Assembly (NCBI GenBank): GCA_907163375.1
Contig: CAJQUW010007984.1
Coordinates: 1-64,000, forward strand
Direction of reading: 5' to 3'
From: Prostheceraeus crozeri
Taxonomy: Eukaryota; Platyhelminthes; Polycladida; Euryleptidae
DNA: 64,000 nt
The notes under the pieces were generated by a model that saw nothing but the letters and a program-made list of their open reading frames with translations, had not been told where the DNA came from and did not search any database. Every line of letters starts with the position of its first letter. The first letter of the stretch is position 1. The position numbers and the translations under genes were made by a program. Below are positions 1-9,335 of the stretch, in pieces.

Positions 1-2133
1 CCCTATTTTTTTCCACAATTTTAAAAATTATGATAGTCACATCGTTTGCTATAAAGCGATTGGAAGAATGAAATCTTGGAAATTAGATGTTGTAGCAGCA
101 ACTGCTGAAAAAATATATAACTTTATCCGCCAGTGTCCCTGTAAATGATACAAAGGGAAGACAGTATACTTTAAACTAAAATTCTTAGACTCATATCAAT
201 TTCTAAGTGCATCCTTGAGTGAATTAGCCAAGGGCTTGCAAACTTATGAGCATGTAGAGACATTAAGGGTAGAATTTCCACAATTAAGTGATAATGTTTT
301 ATATCAGAAGGGAGTGTTTCCATATTCATACTTCAAAAACTTAAACACGTTGACGGAAGACTGTCTACCACCACAATTTGAATTCTATAATGATCTTACT
401 CGTGAGTACTGTTCCGATAGTGAATATGAACACGCTAACAAGGCATGGATTGAATTTAATTGTAGCACATTTGGTGATTACATGCTGGCATATCTGAAGT
501 TAGATTGTTTTATTGTTGGCAGACATATTTGAAGTGTTTAGAGCATTGAGTCAACGTGAGGATGAAGTCGACCCTGTACATTTTGTCAGTCTCCCACATC
601 TTAGCTTTACCTCAGCACTAAATTTCTCTTCCAATGATCCCCCACATGACATACAAGATGAAAATATGTACAATCTATTTGAACGTGGAATTAGAGGGGG
701 TATGGACTTTCACCAACATTCACCGAGCGCGTGCACGCATTGAAGAATTAGGAAATAATACACTTGAAAGTCGACATTTGACCTACTTAGATGTTAATAA
801 CCTTTACGGTTCTTCACTCAGTAGGAATCTACCCCACTCAAATTTCAAATGGTTGAATGAAAGTGAATTAGATAATTTTTTAAATAAAGAAAATGTTCAA
901 AATATAGATGATGATGGTGAAATCGGCTACATTTTTGATTTAGATTTGGAGTATCCTGCAGCCATTCATGATGACACTGCCGATTTACCATTAGCTCCGG
1001 AAATGCAGATGATTGAAAAGAGAATGCTTTCACACTATATGAAAAATCTATATTAAAAATAAATGCCAAATACACATTTTTCTTCAATCAAGAAACTTCT
1101 GCTCCATCAATTTGATAGGGAAAATTATGTAGTCCACTACTCAATTTTAAAATTTTACTTGACCATGGGCATGAGAATCAAGAAGATTCATAGTGGCATA
1201 AAATTCACACAAAAGCCTTGGTTAAAAACATACTTTGATATGAACTCTCAAAAGAGGGCTCAATCAAACACTGACTTCGAAAAGTCATTCTACAAATTGA
1301 AAAATAATTCTTTATATGGTAAAACAATGGAAAATGTAAGGAGAAGGAAAAAATTTAAACTAGTCAACAATGAGAAACAACTACTGAAATTGTCAAATCA
1401 TCCTCTCTATGTTCAACACAAAATATTTGATGAAGATCTGGTTGGTATGGAAATGTACAAACCTTCAATAGTTTTAAATAAATTAATATATGTTGGTCAA
1501 GCAGTACTTGACTATAGTAAGTTGGAAATGTATCAATTATATTACAATGATCTAAAAGGGTGTCCACTGATAAATAGAACGCGGCTTTGTGGAGGTGATA
1601 CCGACAGTTTCTTCCTATGTTTATACACATCACCATCCGTCCGTCTAGAAGATATACTTCTATACTTCGGCGAAAAGTTTGACTCTTCAAACTATGACAG
1701 TCATCACCGACTATACTCAACTACAAACAAAGCTAGATTAGGTTGTTTTAAGGATGAGTGTGCTGGAAAGTTGCTTGAGGAAATGATCCTACTAAAACCG
1801 AAAATGTATTCCATGAAATATCTAGACTCTACGAATCATAGCATCAAACGTGCAAAAGGAATTCAGAGAGCAGCAGTTAAAAAATTGAAACATGATGACT
1901 ATAGGAGTGTCTATTATAGTGAGAATGATACAACTTAAGATATGACAATTATAAACTCAAAAAATCACATAGTTAGCACAAAATCATTTAGGAAGCGAGG
2001 TCTTTCACTTTGGGAGGATAAGCGCTGTTGGCTGGATAAAAATTTATCATTACCATATGGACACTACAGCCTAGGTCTTCCCCCACCGTCGAAGAGAAGG
2101 AGATGCCTTCCTATCACAGGTGATGTAGAGTAA
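1..2133 (+). pseudogene. polB: E1 protein-primed DNA polymerase B, remnant
   Basis: Remnant of the Polinton replicative polymerase, which copies the element with a protein primer. The window starts inside the exonuclease domain: an ExoII-type HNFKNYDSH stretch reads from the first bases. Downstream are a polymerase motif A equivalent (DVNNLYGSS, about 790-820), motif B (KNNSLYGKT, about 1305-1325) and motif C (GGDTDSFF, about 1590-1610), and a C-terminal RGLSLWEDKRCW segment near 2000. The counterpart at 49.0-52.8 kb has the same motif order. The region is broken by several changes and is a fossil. Family assignment is secure from the three polymerase motifs. Confidence 0.92.
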
Positions 2134-2180
2134 GTCTAAATAAAAACAATATAATATTCCACTTGTAATAGATCTTGCGA

Positions 2181-2351
2181 TTGCTGCATCTTCCGACATG
2201 TAGCAACACTTACTAATACATAAGTAGTCTTACTAAAATTGAAATTTCTACATCTTTCCGATATGTAGAAATGATTACTACTAAATAGGTAGTCCCTAAT
2301 GTGAATGAATATGTGAAGAATTTGTACTCAACATCATTCCGATATGTTGAG
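2181..2351 (+). repeat. Three tandem stem-loops with conserved loop and changing stem
   Basis: Three hairpins at 2181-2206, 2245-2271 and 2327-2351 sit between the polymerase gene and the next gene. Their stems differ (TTGCTGCAT, TTTCTACAT, CTCAACAT) but each is matched by its own complement on the 3' side. The loops are nearly the same (CTTCCGAC, CTTTCCGAT, CATTCCGAT). Flanking sequence is also loosely repeated with a spacing of 64-82 bp. Stem change with pairing kept points to selection on structure. The role is unknown; an RNA 3'-end or protein-binding element is possible. Confidence 0.8.
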
Positions 2352-2413
2352 CTAATAAAATAACAAACTTTAGGCAAACATTAAACCTAAATTTGAAACA
2401 AAGCTTTCGGAAC

Positions 2414-2974
2414 ATGCCTCATTACATTAGAACATGGAAACTTAGTGACGTTCAAAACGTTCACATAACAAATTCTAAAAGAATAGCATTTCGTCATTCA
2501 ATAGCAAATAGTGATCGAAAACATCGTGGCGTTTGCATTAGTATTGACTCATTGCCTTCACTGAAAGACTTTGCGGATCTCATTGACAACCATAAGACTC
2601 GGATCAAGATTCCTCTCGATGACAAGGTATGGATAAAGTGTGATTCATCAGTCAAACTATACGTCTGTTCACCAAAACGTGAAGATGTTGAATATCGATT
2701 TTTTCGTTTCAGTGACGTCACATGGGAAACCTTTACAAGGGAGATACTACCACAGATAACGCCATTCATTAAAGATGGAGAACATCAAACGGTTGGAAGT
2801 TGTAAATCGGATGTTAACTACAAAAGCAAAGTCAAAACTCAATCTACAAGAGATCGAGAGGAATATACCCAACCGAAAACAATGGTTACTGATAAAACGC
2901 AAATTGAAGCCGACAACGAGCTTACATCTTGGAAGACCCTCAATGTTAACATGGAGGATTCAGAGGAAGGATAG
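2414..2974 (+). CDS. Unrecognised small protein next to TBP-like gene (weak PC4 look)
   Basis: Open frame read from the ATG at 2414, about 186 aa. The first 120 residues resemble the small rightward frames at 56.3 kb in the second Polinton: both have a (T/S)WKL start, a segment with spaced basic and aromatic residues, then a W-I-(K/L) strand. The pattern loosely recalls the transcriptional coactivator/single-strand-binding PC4 fold, but this is a guess from spacing only. The last 65 residues overlap the TBP-like gene in another frame and are probably not conserved. Its place between polymerase and the TBP-like gene in both elements suggests a replication or transcription role (inference). Confidence 0.4.
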   Translation: MPHYIRTWKLSDVQNVHITNSKRIAFRHSIANSDRKHRGVCISIDSLPSLKDFADLIDNHKTRIKIPLDDKVWIKCDSSVKLYVCSPKREDVEYRFFRFSDVTWETFTREILPQITPFIKDGEHQTVGSCKSDVNYKSKVKTQSTRDREEYTQPKTMVTDKTQIEADNELTSWKTLNVNMEDSEEG

Positions 2975-3344
2975 ATCTCTCACTATCCTATTCTTTCTAA
3001 ATGGAACAATCCAATGTATTGGAAGGGTCATGGAGGGTGATCTCTCATATTTACACTTAACTTTGGAACATTTACTTGGTGATTCATTATCTGATTGGAA
3101 AGTGAAGACAATGACCGTGTTATGTGAATTACACTATCACTATGATTTCCGTAAAGTTACATCATCACATAATCTAACTTATGAAGTGGAGTTATTTCCA
3201 GCAGCTCAATTGACTAACTGGCATCCATATCATGTTCATGTGTTCCATAATGGAAAGATTGTGATAACCGGCATTAAAGACATAAGTGATGTGCCTCCCA
3301 TCATATGTGATTTGAAAAAATGTTTCATGAAAACCAAATTGTAG
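2775..3344 (+). CDS. E1 TATA-binding-protein-like factor
   Basis: A 189-aa protein with the two-repeat layout of the TBP core. The C-terminal half has a Y-E-x-E-L-F-P segment, then a VHVFHNGKIVITG stretch, which matches the eukaryotic TBP pattern YEPELFP followed by LLIFVSGKxVLTGAK. The N-terminal half has the corresponding LTILFFLNGTIQCIG strand. Length matches a bare TBP core of about 180 aa. In hosts TBP nucleates transcription by bending TATA DNA; here it would act on the element's own promoters (inference). The second Polinton carries a clear homologue at 56,657-57,202. The region overlaps the upstream gene. Confidence 0.75.
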   Translation: MENIKRLEVVNRMLTTKAKSKLNLQEIERNIPNRKQWLLIKRKLKPTTSLHLGRPSMLTWRIQRKDRSLTILFFLNGTIQCIGRVMEGDLSYLHLTLEHLLGDSLSDWKVKTMTVLCELHYHYDFRKVTSSHNLTYEVELFPAAQLTNWHPYHVHVFHNGKIVITGIKDISDVPPIICDLKKCFMKTKL

Positions 3345-3345
3345 A

Positions 3346-3430
3346 TTTTGTATATATGTGGATAGATAATGAAATGTGAACATGTTTTTTGTATATATGT
3401 GAATAGATAATGAAATATGAGCATGTTTTT
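3346..3430. repeat. Duplicated ~41-bp AT-rich unit between convergent genes
   Basis: The unit TTTGTATATATGTG(G/A)ATAG plus its following 20 or so bases occurs twice in a row in the short gap where the rightward TBP-like gene meets the leftward protease gene. It is probably part of the shared 3'-end region; no function is evident. Confidence 0.7.
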
Positions 3431-3492
3431 GTTTTCCTTATAAACCCTTGTTTTGGAAAAAAGAGAGCAAGTTAATGATACAACATAAAACT

Positions 3493-3957
3493 TTATTTCA
3501 AAACTGTTTCAACATATTTAGTAAGAATTATATCATTTTTATCACAGTTTTTTGAAAATAGTTCTAAAGCACTTTTACAGTTATTTTTCAATGGTCTCTC
3601 GTTGACAAAATAGAGTACATAGCCACCGCACATTAGAGATGTATTACTTTGAAGTGGTAACGATGTCACTTTCCTAACAGTCCAGGAAAACCTATTCATC
3701 CATAATGCGATATCATGTAAACGAGGTTGATTAAGAGAGTCAAAATATTCGGCAACTTTATAACGATTGATGTATACAGCAATCCAATGTTTTCCGGGAA
3801 GATTGTTGGTGTCCGTATTGATGATAAGCGAACAAGGATAGAAAGGAATTGAATCAGGTAAATTATCTCTAGAAAAGACATTGAGAAATATTGTCTTGGA
3901 GTAGGGATGAGCTTTCCTCATTTTCCTCAAGATTTCTATGTTGCTTAAGTTACTCAT
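3493..3957 (-). CDS. E1 adenain-like cysteine protease
   Basis: Predicted virion-maturation protease of the adenovirus/Polinton Ulp1-like family, 154 aa, as expected for the family. It shows the His of a GKHW segment, the acidic residue of the YFDSL segment and the Gln and Cys of a PLQSNTSLMCGGY segment, in the order of the adenain active site. The family cleaves capsid precursors and core proteins. It lies directly downstream of the capsid gene; its ATG overlaps the capsid stop by 4 nt (ATGA), the same pairing as in the second Polinton, so the two are probably expressed from one transcript. Confidence 0.88.
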   Translation of the reverse strand: MSNLSNIEILRKMRKAHPYSKTIFLNVFSRDNLPDSIPFYPCSLIINTDTNNLPGKHWIAVYINRYKVAEYFDSLNQPRLHDIALWMNRFSWTVRKVTSLPLQSNTSLMCGGYVLYFVNERPLKNNCKSALELFSKNCDKNDIILTKYVETVLK

Positions 3958-5240
3958 CTCTGATAGCTGACAGTCACGTCTCTCATTCTTGTTATCTCAA
4001 CTTTGCTATCATAGATAGCATAAATGAGACAAGTAATTGTTTTCTTCAAAGGTGACTCAAATGATACCTCCAGTCGTAGATTTCCAGGCTTTGTAACTCC
4101 TACGCTTTCACCACCTAGATCTGCATCTGCTGTGAGGTTGTACATAATGAAGAAGTAGCCATTCTTGTACATATCCATTGTAATTATTCCATTTGAATCG
4201 TCTGTATTAAACATGTTGAGGGCGGTGAAAATAGAACCATATTCACGTGCGAATTTGCCATCTTTGAAATTAGGCTCATATGCTTTGCAAGATACAAATT
4301 TCCCATCCTGATAGAGTGCTAGTTTGCTAACATTAAAGTGTTGGAAATTGAATGGATTCTTTTCAAAAGCACCAATGAATGCCTCATTTTCCACAAATGT
4401 GATATACACCGCCTTTGGCATTGCAGTGGGAAAAAGATTTGGGTAGGCATGTGAGGATGATCCCGCACCAATTGTGAAGTTTGTCAACACACTGTGATTA
4501 ACTGGATATATTGCATTGTTTTTCCTCAATCCTGTCGCATGCTCGTTGATGACTGACGGGTTCATTGTTACTCGCCTTACATTGAGCACGGCATTACTTA
4601 TGTTGACTTGATAGTTTGTAGCTCCAAAAGCCATTAACGCGAACTCAGGATTTGCACGAATAAATTTTATTTGCATTTTAACCTGTGATAGCAGATATCT
4701 AGATTGACGAAGGAAATCAAGATAGACGGGTCGTTTCAAGTATAATTCCTTTGAATCCGCTGTTAAATCCATTCGTCTTTTCAACCCTGTATTTGAGACA
4801 TCATCAAATTTCCCTTGCTGATCATCATACCACCCAGAAACTTGCAAGTGTGACTGTTTAGCTTGCTTTTGAAATTGAGTCATTGTATGTATATATGCTC
4901 CATATGGATATGCTCGATCCCCTCCTTCAATCTGTTTGTCATTCAATATTAGATACACATCTGAGAACAGACTGGCAATAGGAAGATTTGCTAATCCCAC
5001 TTTATCCTTGGATGAATCGATATTTGTACCATCAGTCTTCTTAATTTGTATACACAACTCTAAATCAATGGATTGACAGTCAATATAATCTTGAGGATTG
5101 GCAGGTATATCAAACTGAATAGGCTGCTGGTTACCATCGATATTTGTTGTGGGGACTATGTCTACAATTGTTGAGGAGATGATGTCTGTCTGATGAGGGG
5201 GAGAATCGAAGAAACACAAAGCCGAATTGATACTCTGCAT
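3954..5240 (-). CDS. E1 major capsid protein, double jelly-roll (hexon-like)
   Basis: A 428-aa protein with the hallmarks of the Polinton/adintovirus hexon-like capsid protein: an N-terminal FDSPPHQTDI region, a YIDCQSIDLELCIQI beta-strand segment, and a C-terminal YNLTADADLGG...NLRLEVSF region. The family forms trimeric capsomers with two jelly rolls and includes the annotated invertebrate proteins of the F54H12.2 type. The homologue at 57.7-59.0 kb shares the same start, middle and end blocks. The gene reads through in this copy. It is followed by the protease and preceded by the basic core peptide gene, the order seen in both elements. Confidence 0.9.
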   Translation of the reverse strand: MQSINSALCFFDSPPHQTDIISSTIVDIVPTTNIDGNQQPIQFDIPANPQDYIDCQSIDLELCIQIKKTDGTNIDSSKDKVGLANLPIASLFSDVYLILNDKQIEGGDRAYPYGAYIHTMTQFQKQAKQSHLQVSGWYDDQQGKFDDVSNTGLKRRMDLTADSKELYLKRPVYLDFLRQSRYLLSQVKMQIKFIRANPEFALMAFGATNYQVNISNAVLNVRRVTMNPSVINEHATGLRKNNAIYPVNHSVLTNFTIGAGSSSHAYPNLFPTAMPKAVYITFVENEAFIGAFEKNPFNFQHFNVSKLALYQDGKFVSCKAYEPNFKDGKFAREYGSIFTALNMFNTDDSNGIITMDMYKNGYFFIMYNLTADADLGGESVGVTKPGNLRLEVSFESPLKKTITCLIYAIYDSKVEITRMRDVTVSYQR

Positions 5241-5250
5241 CGTATTAGCT

Positions 5251-5733
5251 CTACAAATATGTTGTCTTCCTTCGTTTTGACTTGTTTCTAGTAGCTGTGG
5301 AATTTCGTTTGCGCTTTCTTGTTTTCACTCGACGTCTAGATTTAGAACGTGGTGCTCTAGTCGGCTTTTTACTTTTCCTGCGTCTTTGCTTAGTAACTCG
5401 GCCTGAACCAACTTGTCTTGACTTCCTACGCTTCTTCCGAACTGTACGTCTCGTCTTTGTTAAATCATCTAATGCGTCTATGGCAGATTGCTGCGCGCGC
5501 ATTTTCATAGATTCACCGATATCCTCACCTTGAAGCGCATCAGCTGCAACATTTGCACCAAAATCTAAAGCCCTGCTTCCAACACGCTTCATGATTGGTA
5601 CGCCATACTTTTTGAGTGTTGGAAGAACCATACGTCTTAGTGCACCAAATATGCCTCCTCCAACTTGTCGTCTACCTCCAACAAACACGGGATAACCGCT
5701 CTGATATGATGGTCTACTGTAAATGCCTGTCAT
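5251..5733 (-). CDS. E1 basic core peptide (adenovirus pX-like)
   Basis: A 160-aa protein with an N-terminal (S)RPSYQSG...GGRRQVGGG segment, a short amphipathic stretch and a long Lys/Arg-rich tail (about residues 90-160) fitting a nucleic-acid-packing protein. The second Polinton has the same layout (SRPSYVSGGG...GARRQRGGS) at 58,981-59,436. It resembles adenovirus core/minor capsid precursors (pX, pVI) in composition, and the Gly-rich segment could be a protease site. It sits just upstream of the capsid gene. Function is inferred from composition and context. Confidence 0.7.
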   Translation of the reverse strand: MTGIYSRPSYQSGYPVFVGGRRQVGGGIFGALRRMVLPTLKKYGVPIMKRVGSRALDFGANVAADALQGEDIGESMKMRAQQSAIDALDDLTKTRRTVRKKRRKSRQVGSGRVTKQRRRKSKKPTRAPRSKSRRRVKTRKRKRNSTATRNKSKRRKTTYL

Positions 5734-5852
5734 TATGACTATTGAATAACTATGGAAGTCACAATAGCGTAAAGCCTTATTCTCGTGACCTAATATGTAG
5801 GGTCAAAACAGCAACACCACCACAGAACGGTACTACTTCTCCTGCATCATCA

Positions 5853-7376
5853 TCATATGTCAATTCTATTGATGAAATTTCGGCTGATTGGTAGATACAT
5901 TGTGTTAAAAAATTCTCGATTGATTAGTTGCTTCCTTACGGATGAGAGAGGAAATGTGCGCAGAAGTGGGGCCTCAATGTCGCCAACCCTTGTATATTCA
6001 ATAATGTTACAATAGACGTATAAGTTACTTATATCACGCTCTAGTGATGGGGCTGTATCGCCTATTGATGTACCTTCATAAATAGTTGATTTTGAGAATC
6101 CCAATGTGGTCGTTAACACGCTATCCAGCTTGATAAGAGAGTTCTTCCCTACCTTTAGATTCATGCGTTTCTTATGTGGGTCATAAGAAAAGTGATATTC
6201 ATCTGCATCAAGGTAATCTACACCAAACTCATTTAACTTTGTACACAATTCAGATGGCGTTTTCAAGCTTTCAATGTTCAAATTAACTCTTTTTACAAGT
6301 TCACTGGAAGTAGACAATTCATCACCCGATATGTCTTCGCTGTATACGTGGATATCCCATGAAGCATTTGTTGATGCTTTCAGTTTAGAAGAGGACAATT
6401 GAACCTTGAATGTATCATTTAATTCTGTCAACCAAGGTGCGCTTTCAAGGCCCTTAAACATCCCAATCATTTCAGATCCAAATTCAATAACAGCGGACTC
6501 AGACTTTTCCAATGGTGTCTTTTTAGTAAAAACAATAAATTCTGCCTCCGTTTCAACAGTAAATAAAGTTACTTTCTCTTTCTTATATTCACAAGTCATT
6601 AACGTTTCTGGCACTGATCCTTGAAACTTTCTTGCAAAGTCTTCAACACTTCTAATGACCTCAAATTTATTTTTTACTCGGATGCTCCTTTTTTGTAATG
6701 CATACAATGGCACAATTCTACATTTAAAATCAGTGACTTTCCTCTCCGAATTCCACCCACGTCCATTGTACCAATACCTTGATGAGAAAGTTGTTCTGGA
6801 ATACCCAAAAGTATGACTCAAATCCTTACCTAATACAAGAAGAACATGCTTCCCTTCCTTCATCAATTTTGTTGACCCCTTTATGACTGGTTTGTAGAAT
6901 TTATTCAAAGTCAGCTTGAAGAGATCATTTATTCGTTCAAACATTCTACCGATTTCCTTTTCTGTATCTTGCAAGCTCATTGTGGGAACCTTAGAATTAA
7001 AAGTTGACGTTGCAAATGCATTTTGAATTTTAATCATGTTTTGGACAGATGGTAAAGATGTTGAAAAAGGATGTAAAGTTAGATGATGAAAAGCCCATGT
7101 ACCATGTAGACTATTTTGAAATATGCGAAAGCAATCATCCTTCTCTCGCACTTCTTTATGTAATTCAAAATAGTTGTTCTTTAGCAAACTGATATCGTTG
7201 TAATAAGTAATTTCAGTTAGAGCAACTTCATGGGGTCCATGCAGAGTAATTGGATTAGCGAATTCAACAGAGTATAGAGATGGTTTGTTACTTGGGAATA
7301 TCTTGGGGTTGCTATTGCTTGGAAGAATGATATTGAAGTTAGTAGACATGTTAAACTCATATATGGAAGAAGTCAC
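5853..7376 (-). CDS. E1 large virion-type protein, candidate penton/minor capsid
   Basis: A 507-aa protein beginning with ILPSNSNPKIFPSNKPSLY, then a V-E-F...L-H-G-P-H-E-V-A-L-T-E-I strand pattern. Near the C terminus are LGFSKST and a GDIEAPLLRTF segment. Two proteins in the second Polinton (52,956-54,506 and 54,516-56,017) share the N-terminal NKPS-Y-VE...L-x-G-x-x-EV block, the LGF segment and the GDVEAPLL segment. I believe this is the family's minor capsid or vertex protein, but that is from recall of Polinton gene content, not a direct motif. In this copy it lies between core peptide and integrase; in the other element it has moved. Confidence 0.55.
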   Translation of the reverse strand: MTSSIYEFNMSTNFNIILPSNSNPKIFPSNKPSLYSVEFANPITLHGPHEVALTEITYYNDISLLKNNYFELHKEVREKDDCFRIFQNSLHGTWAFHHLTLHPFSTSLPSVQNMIKIQNAFATSTFNSKVPTMSLQDTEKEIGRMFERINDLFKLTLNKFYKPVIKGSTKLMKEGKHVLLVLGKDLSHTFGYSRTTFSSRYWYNGRGWNSERKVTDFKCRIVPLYALQKRSIRVKNKFEVIRSVEDFARKFQGSVPETLMTCEYKKEKVTLFTVETEAEFIVFTKKTPLEKSESAVIEFGSEMIGMFKGLESAPWLTELNDTFKVQLSSSKLKASTNASWDIHVYSEDISGDELSTSSELVKRVNLNIESLKTPSELCTKLNEFGVDYLDADEYHFSYDPHKKRMNLKVGKNSLIKLDSVLTTTLGFSKSTIYEGTSIGDTAPSLERDISNLYVYCNIIEYTRVGDIEAPLLRTFPLSSVRKQLINREFFNTMYLPISRNFINRIDI

Positions 7377-7389
7377 ATGCTATATTAGC

Positions 7390-8611
7390 TTAAAAGTTAC
7401 GAGTGTCTCCCATCTCCACATTTTGTAGATCCTGGTGCGTTATCCAGCTATTGAATGAATCAGGATATCCTTTCCATTTAACTAGATATTTCCTTTGATT
7501 GCCATGACCTTTCCTCCTAATTATTTTATCAATCATATACACCTCTTCACTTCTGTCTACTACTTGCAATTCATAAGAGTAAAATTTTCCTTCAATTGGA
7601 TTGCCATGGTAATCTATTAATTTATACATGGTGGGTCTAAATTTTGTATTTACTTCATCCACAAAAAACTCTTCTTCAGTCCAATTAGGTAGATACCCCT
7701 TCTCAAATGTAGACTTAACCTTTGAAATCCGAACTCTATCACCAACATTAATTTTCTTTTCATTGGAAATGTTTTTCGCTTTCTTATCATACAATCGAAG
7801 CCATACATCCATCGCATTATCTGGGGTAACATCAACTGGTTTCATCTTAATGATTCGATGGTAGCTTTCATTGTAATTCTTAACAAATTTCTACAGCTCA
7901 CCTACCCAAACATGTGTATTTTTTGCAGTGAAATAGCGCCATATTTTTGTCTTCAGTGTGCGATTGAACCTCTCAGCCATGGCAGCTTTATAAGCACTTT
8001 TGACACTAAACAATTCCACATTATGACTTTTAAGGAGACTTCGAACATGAGAGTTTTCGAATTCCTTCCCTTGATCGGTCTGTATTCTTTGCGGAACACG
8101 CCCCTCATCGAAAATGCTCTGAAAAGCCGCTTCAACTTCTGGTCCTCATTTAGATTTCAGCGCACGTGCCCAAGCATAGCGAGATAAAATATCTATTACG
8201 GTTAAGATGTATTTATAGCCATCATTGTACTGTGATATCTGTTGCATGTCAGCCAATTCCGCTTGCCATTGACTATCTATATTGTTAACAACATATTTTC
8301 TTGTTGGAAACCGCTTTCTCGCATTTTTGTGAAGAGTGTAAGTCGGTTGACTCCTCAACCACTTCTTGACTTTCTCTATTCCCACACCTGCTGCACGAGC
8401 TAGAACCTCCGGACGACTGAAACTTGCGGGATGATTTAAGTCGTAATAAATCTTTCTGAGTTTCACTGCTGTACTCATCGTCTTTGTTCTGATTTGCACT
8501 CGTATTACTCGCACAGCAACTGCTGACACAATTGATATCAACCTCTATGCCCTCTTCTGCTTTACCTTCGAGCGCAGATTTCAAACAACAGCAAAATTTT
8601 TGTAACGACAT
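7390..8611 (-). pseudogene. int: E1 retroviral-type integrase with chromodomain, remnant
   Basis: Remnant of the Polinton integrase. Recognisable parts, from N to C: a small HTH/zinc-binding-like region with the TYTLHKNARKRF segment, the start of the rve catalytic core (DSQWQAELADMQ, then FILTVIDILSRYAWA-like residues), an SH3-like KGYLPNWTEEEF segment, and a C-terminal chromodomain (YLVKWKGYPDSFNSW). The enzyme inserts the element into host DNA; chromodomains can bias integration to chromatin marks. The homologue at 59,478-60,698 is full length. This copy is broken, with about two or three breaks. Confidence 0.88.
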
Positions 8612-8645
8612 GATATGAGAGAGGCAAGGCTTAATTCATATTTGC

Positions 8646-9296
8646 TTAATATTTACTATACTCCTTCGCAACACGCATTGAGCGCCTAGTAGCTCTTTTT
8701 GGTTGCAGATCATCGGGATCATGAAGCTCTCGCTTGACCGCCATCGTGGGTGTTTTACTCTTTGATCCATCTTGTAAGTGACCCTTATCCAATTCATTCA
8801 CAGTCGGTCCTCCAATAATATTGTGAGGTACATTTTGATCAGATAAAATTTTCTGAAAATATGACCACCCTTGTGGTGCACCTAGTTTTCGCCTTACATC
8901 TCTGACAGCATATTGTAGAAGGTCATCTATGTGACTATTTCTAATAACATCACCAGTTGTTTCATCTATTATCTCCCCTCTCTCATTGAACTTCACATGT
9001 GGATCAATGCAGTCAAATAATCGCTCAGCGCGCACACGATATGGTCGAGGTGTTGACAAGGTTATAAATCGTCGCAACTTGTCACGAATCTGTCGCCTCT
9101 CGTCAATGTTTTCAGCTGCTAACTGCATTCGTCGATAGGGATCCTTAATCTTCTGAATTTCCATATCCTTTTGTGTTAGTTCCTTAAGTTGATTCGTAAT
9201 AGGTTGATCTATATTTTTGACTTCCTGTGCACTTTGTAATGTAGTCAATTGTACATACTCCTCTTGAGGAATGACTACCATCTTTGAATACGACAT
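8646..9296 (-). CDS. Conserved Polinton protein of unknown function (MVVIPQEEYVQL family)
   Basis: About 217 aa, read from the ATG at 9296 because the homologue at 60,746-61,438 starts at the same place (MSSYSRMIVIPQDEYVQL). Conserved blocks: the N-terminal VIPQ(E/D)EYVQLT, a helical segment with many charged residues, DPHVKFNERG (counterpart DPHLNVNDRG) and a C-terminal GWSYFxKIL segment. The tail is basic. It sits between integrase and packaging ATPase in both elements. I know no function; the helical nature and virion-gene neighbourhood suggest a structural or DNA-associated role. Confidence 0.7.
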   Translation of the reverse strand: MSYSKMVVIPQEEYVQLTTLQSAQEVKNIDQPITNQLKELTQKDMEIQKIKDPYRRMQLAAENIDERRQIRDKLRRFITLSTPRPYRVRAERLFDCIDPHVKFNERGEIIDETTGDVIRNSHIDDLLQYAVRDVRRKLGAPQGWSYFQKILSDQNVPHNIIGGPTVNELDKGHLQDGSKSKTPTMAVKRELHDPDDLQPKRATRRSMRVAKEYSKY

Positions 9297-9335
9297 GTTT
9301 GAAAATAATAAGGCAACAAAGTACATTGCTTAAAA

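Noticed and set aside
5282-5533. Rightward frame opposite the E1 core peptide gene
   Set aside because: Antisense of a Lys/Arg-rich coding region; hydrophobic Leu/Phe content is an artefact.
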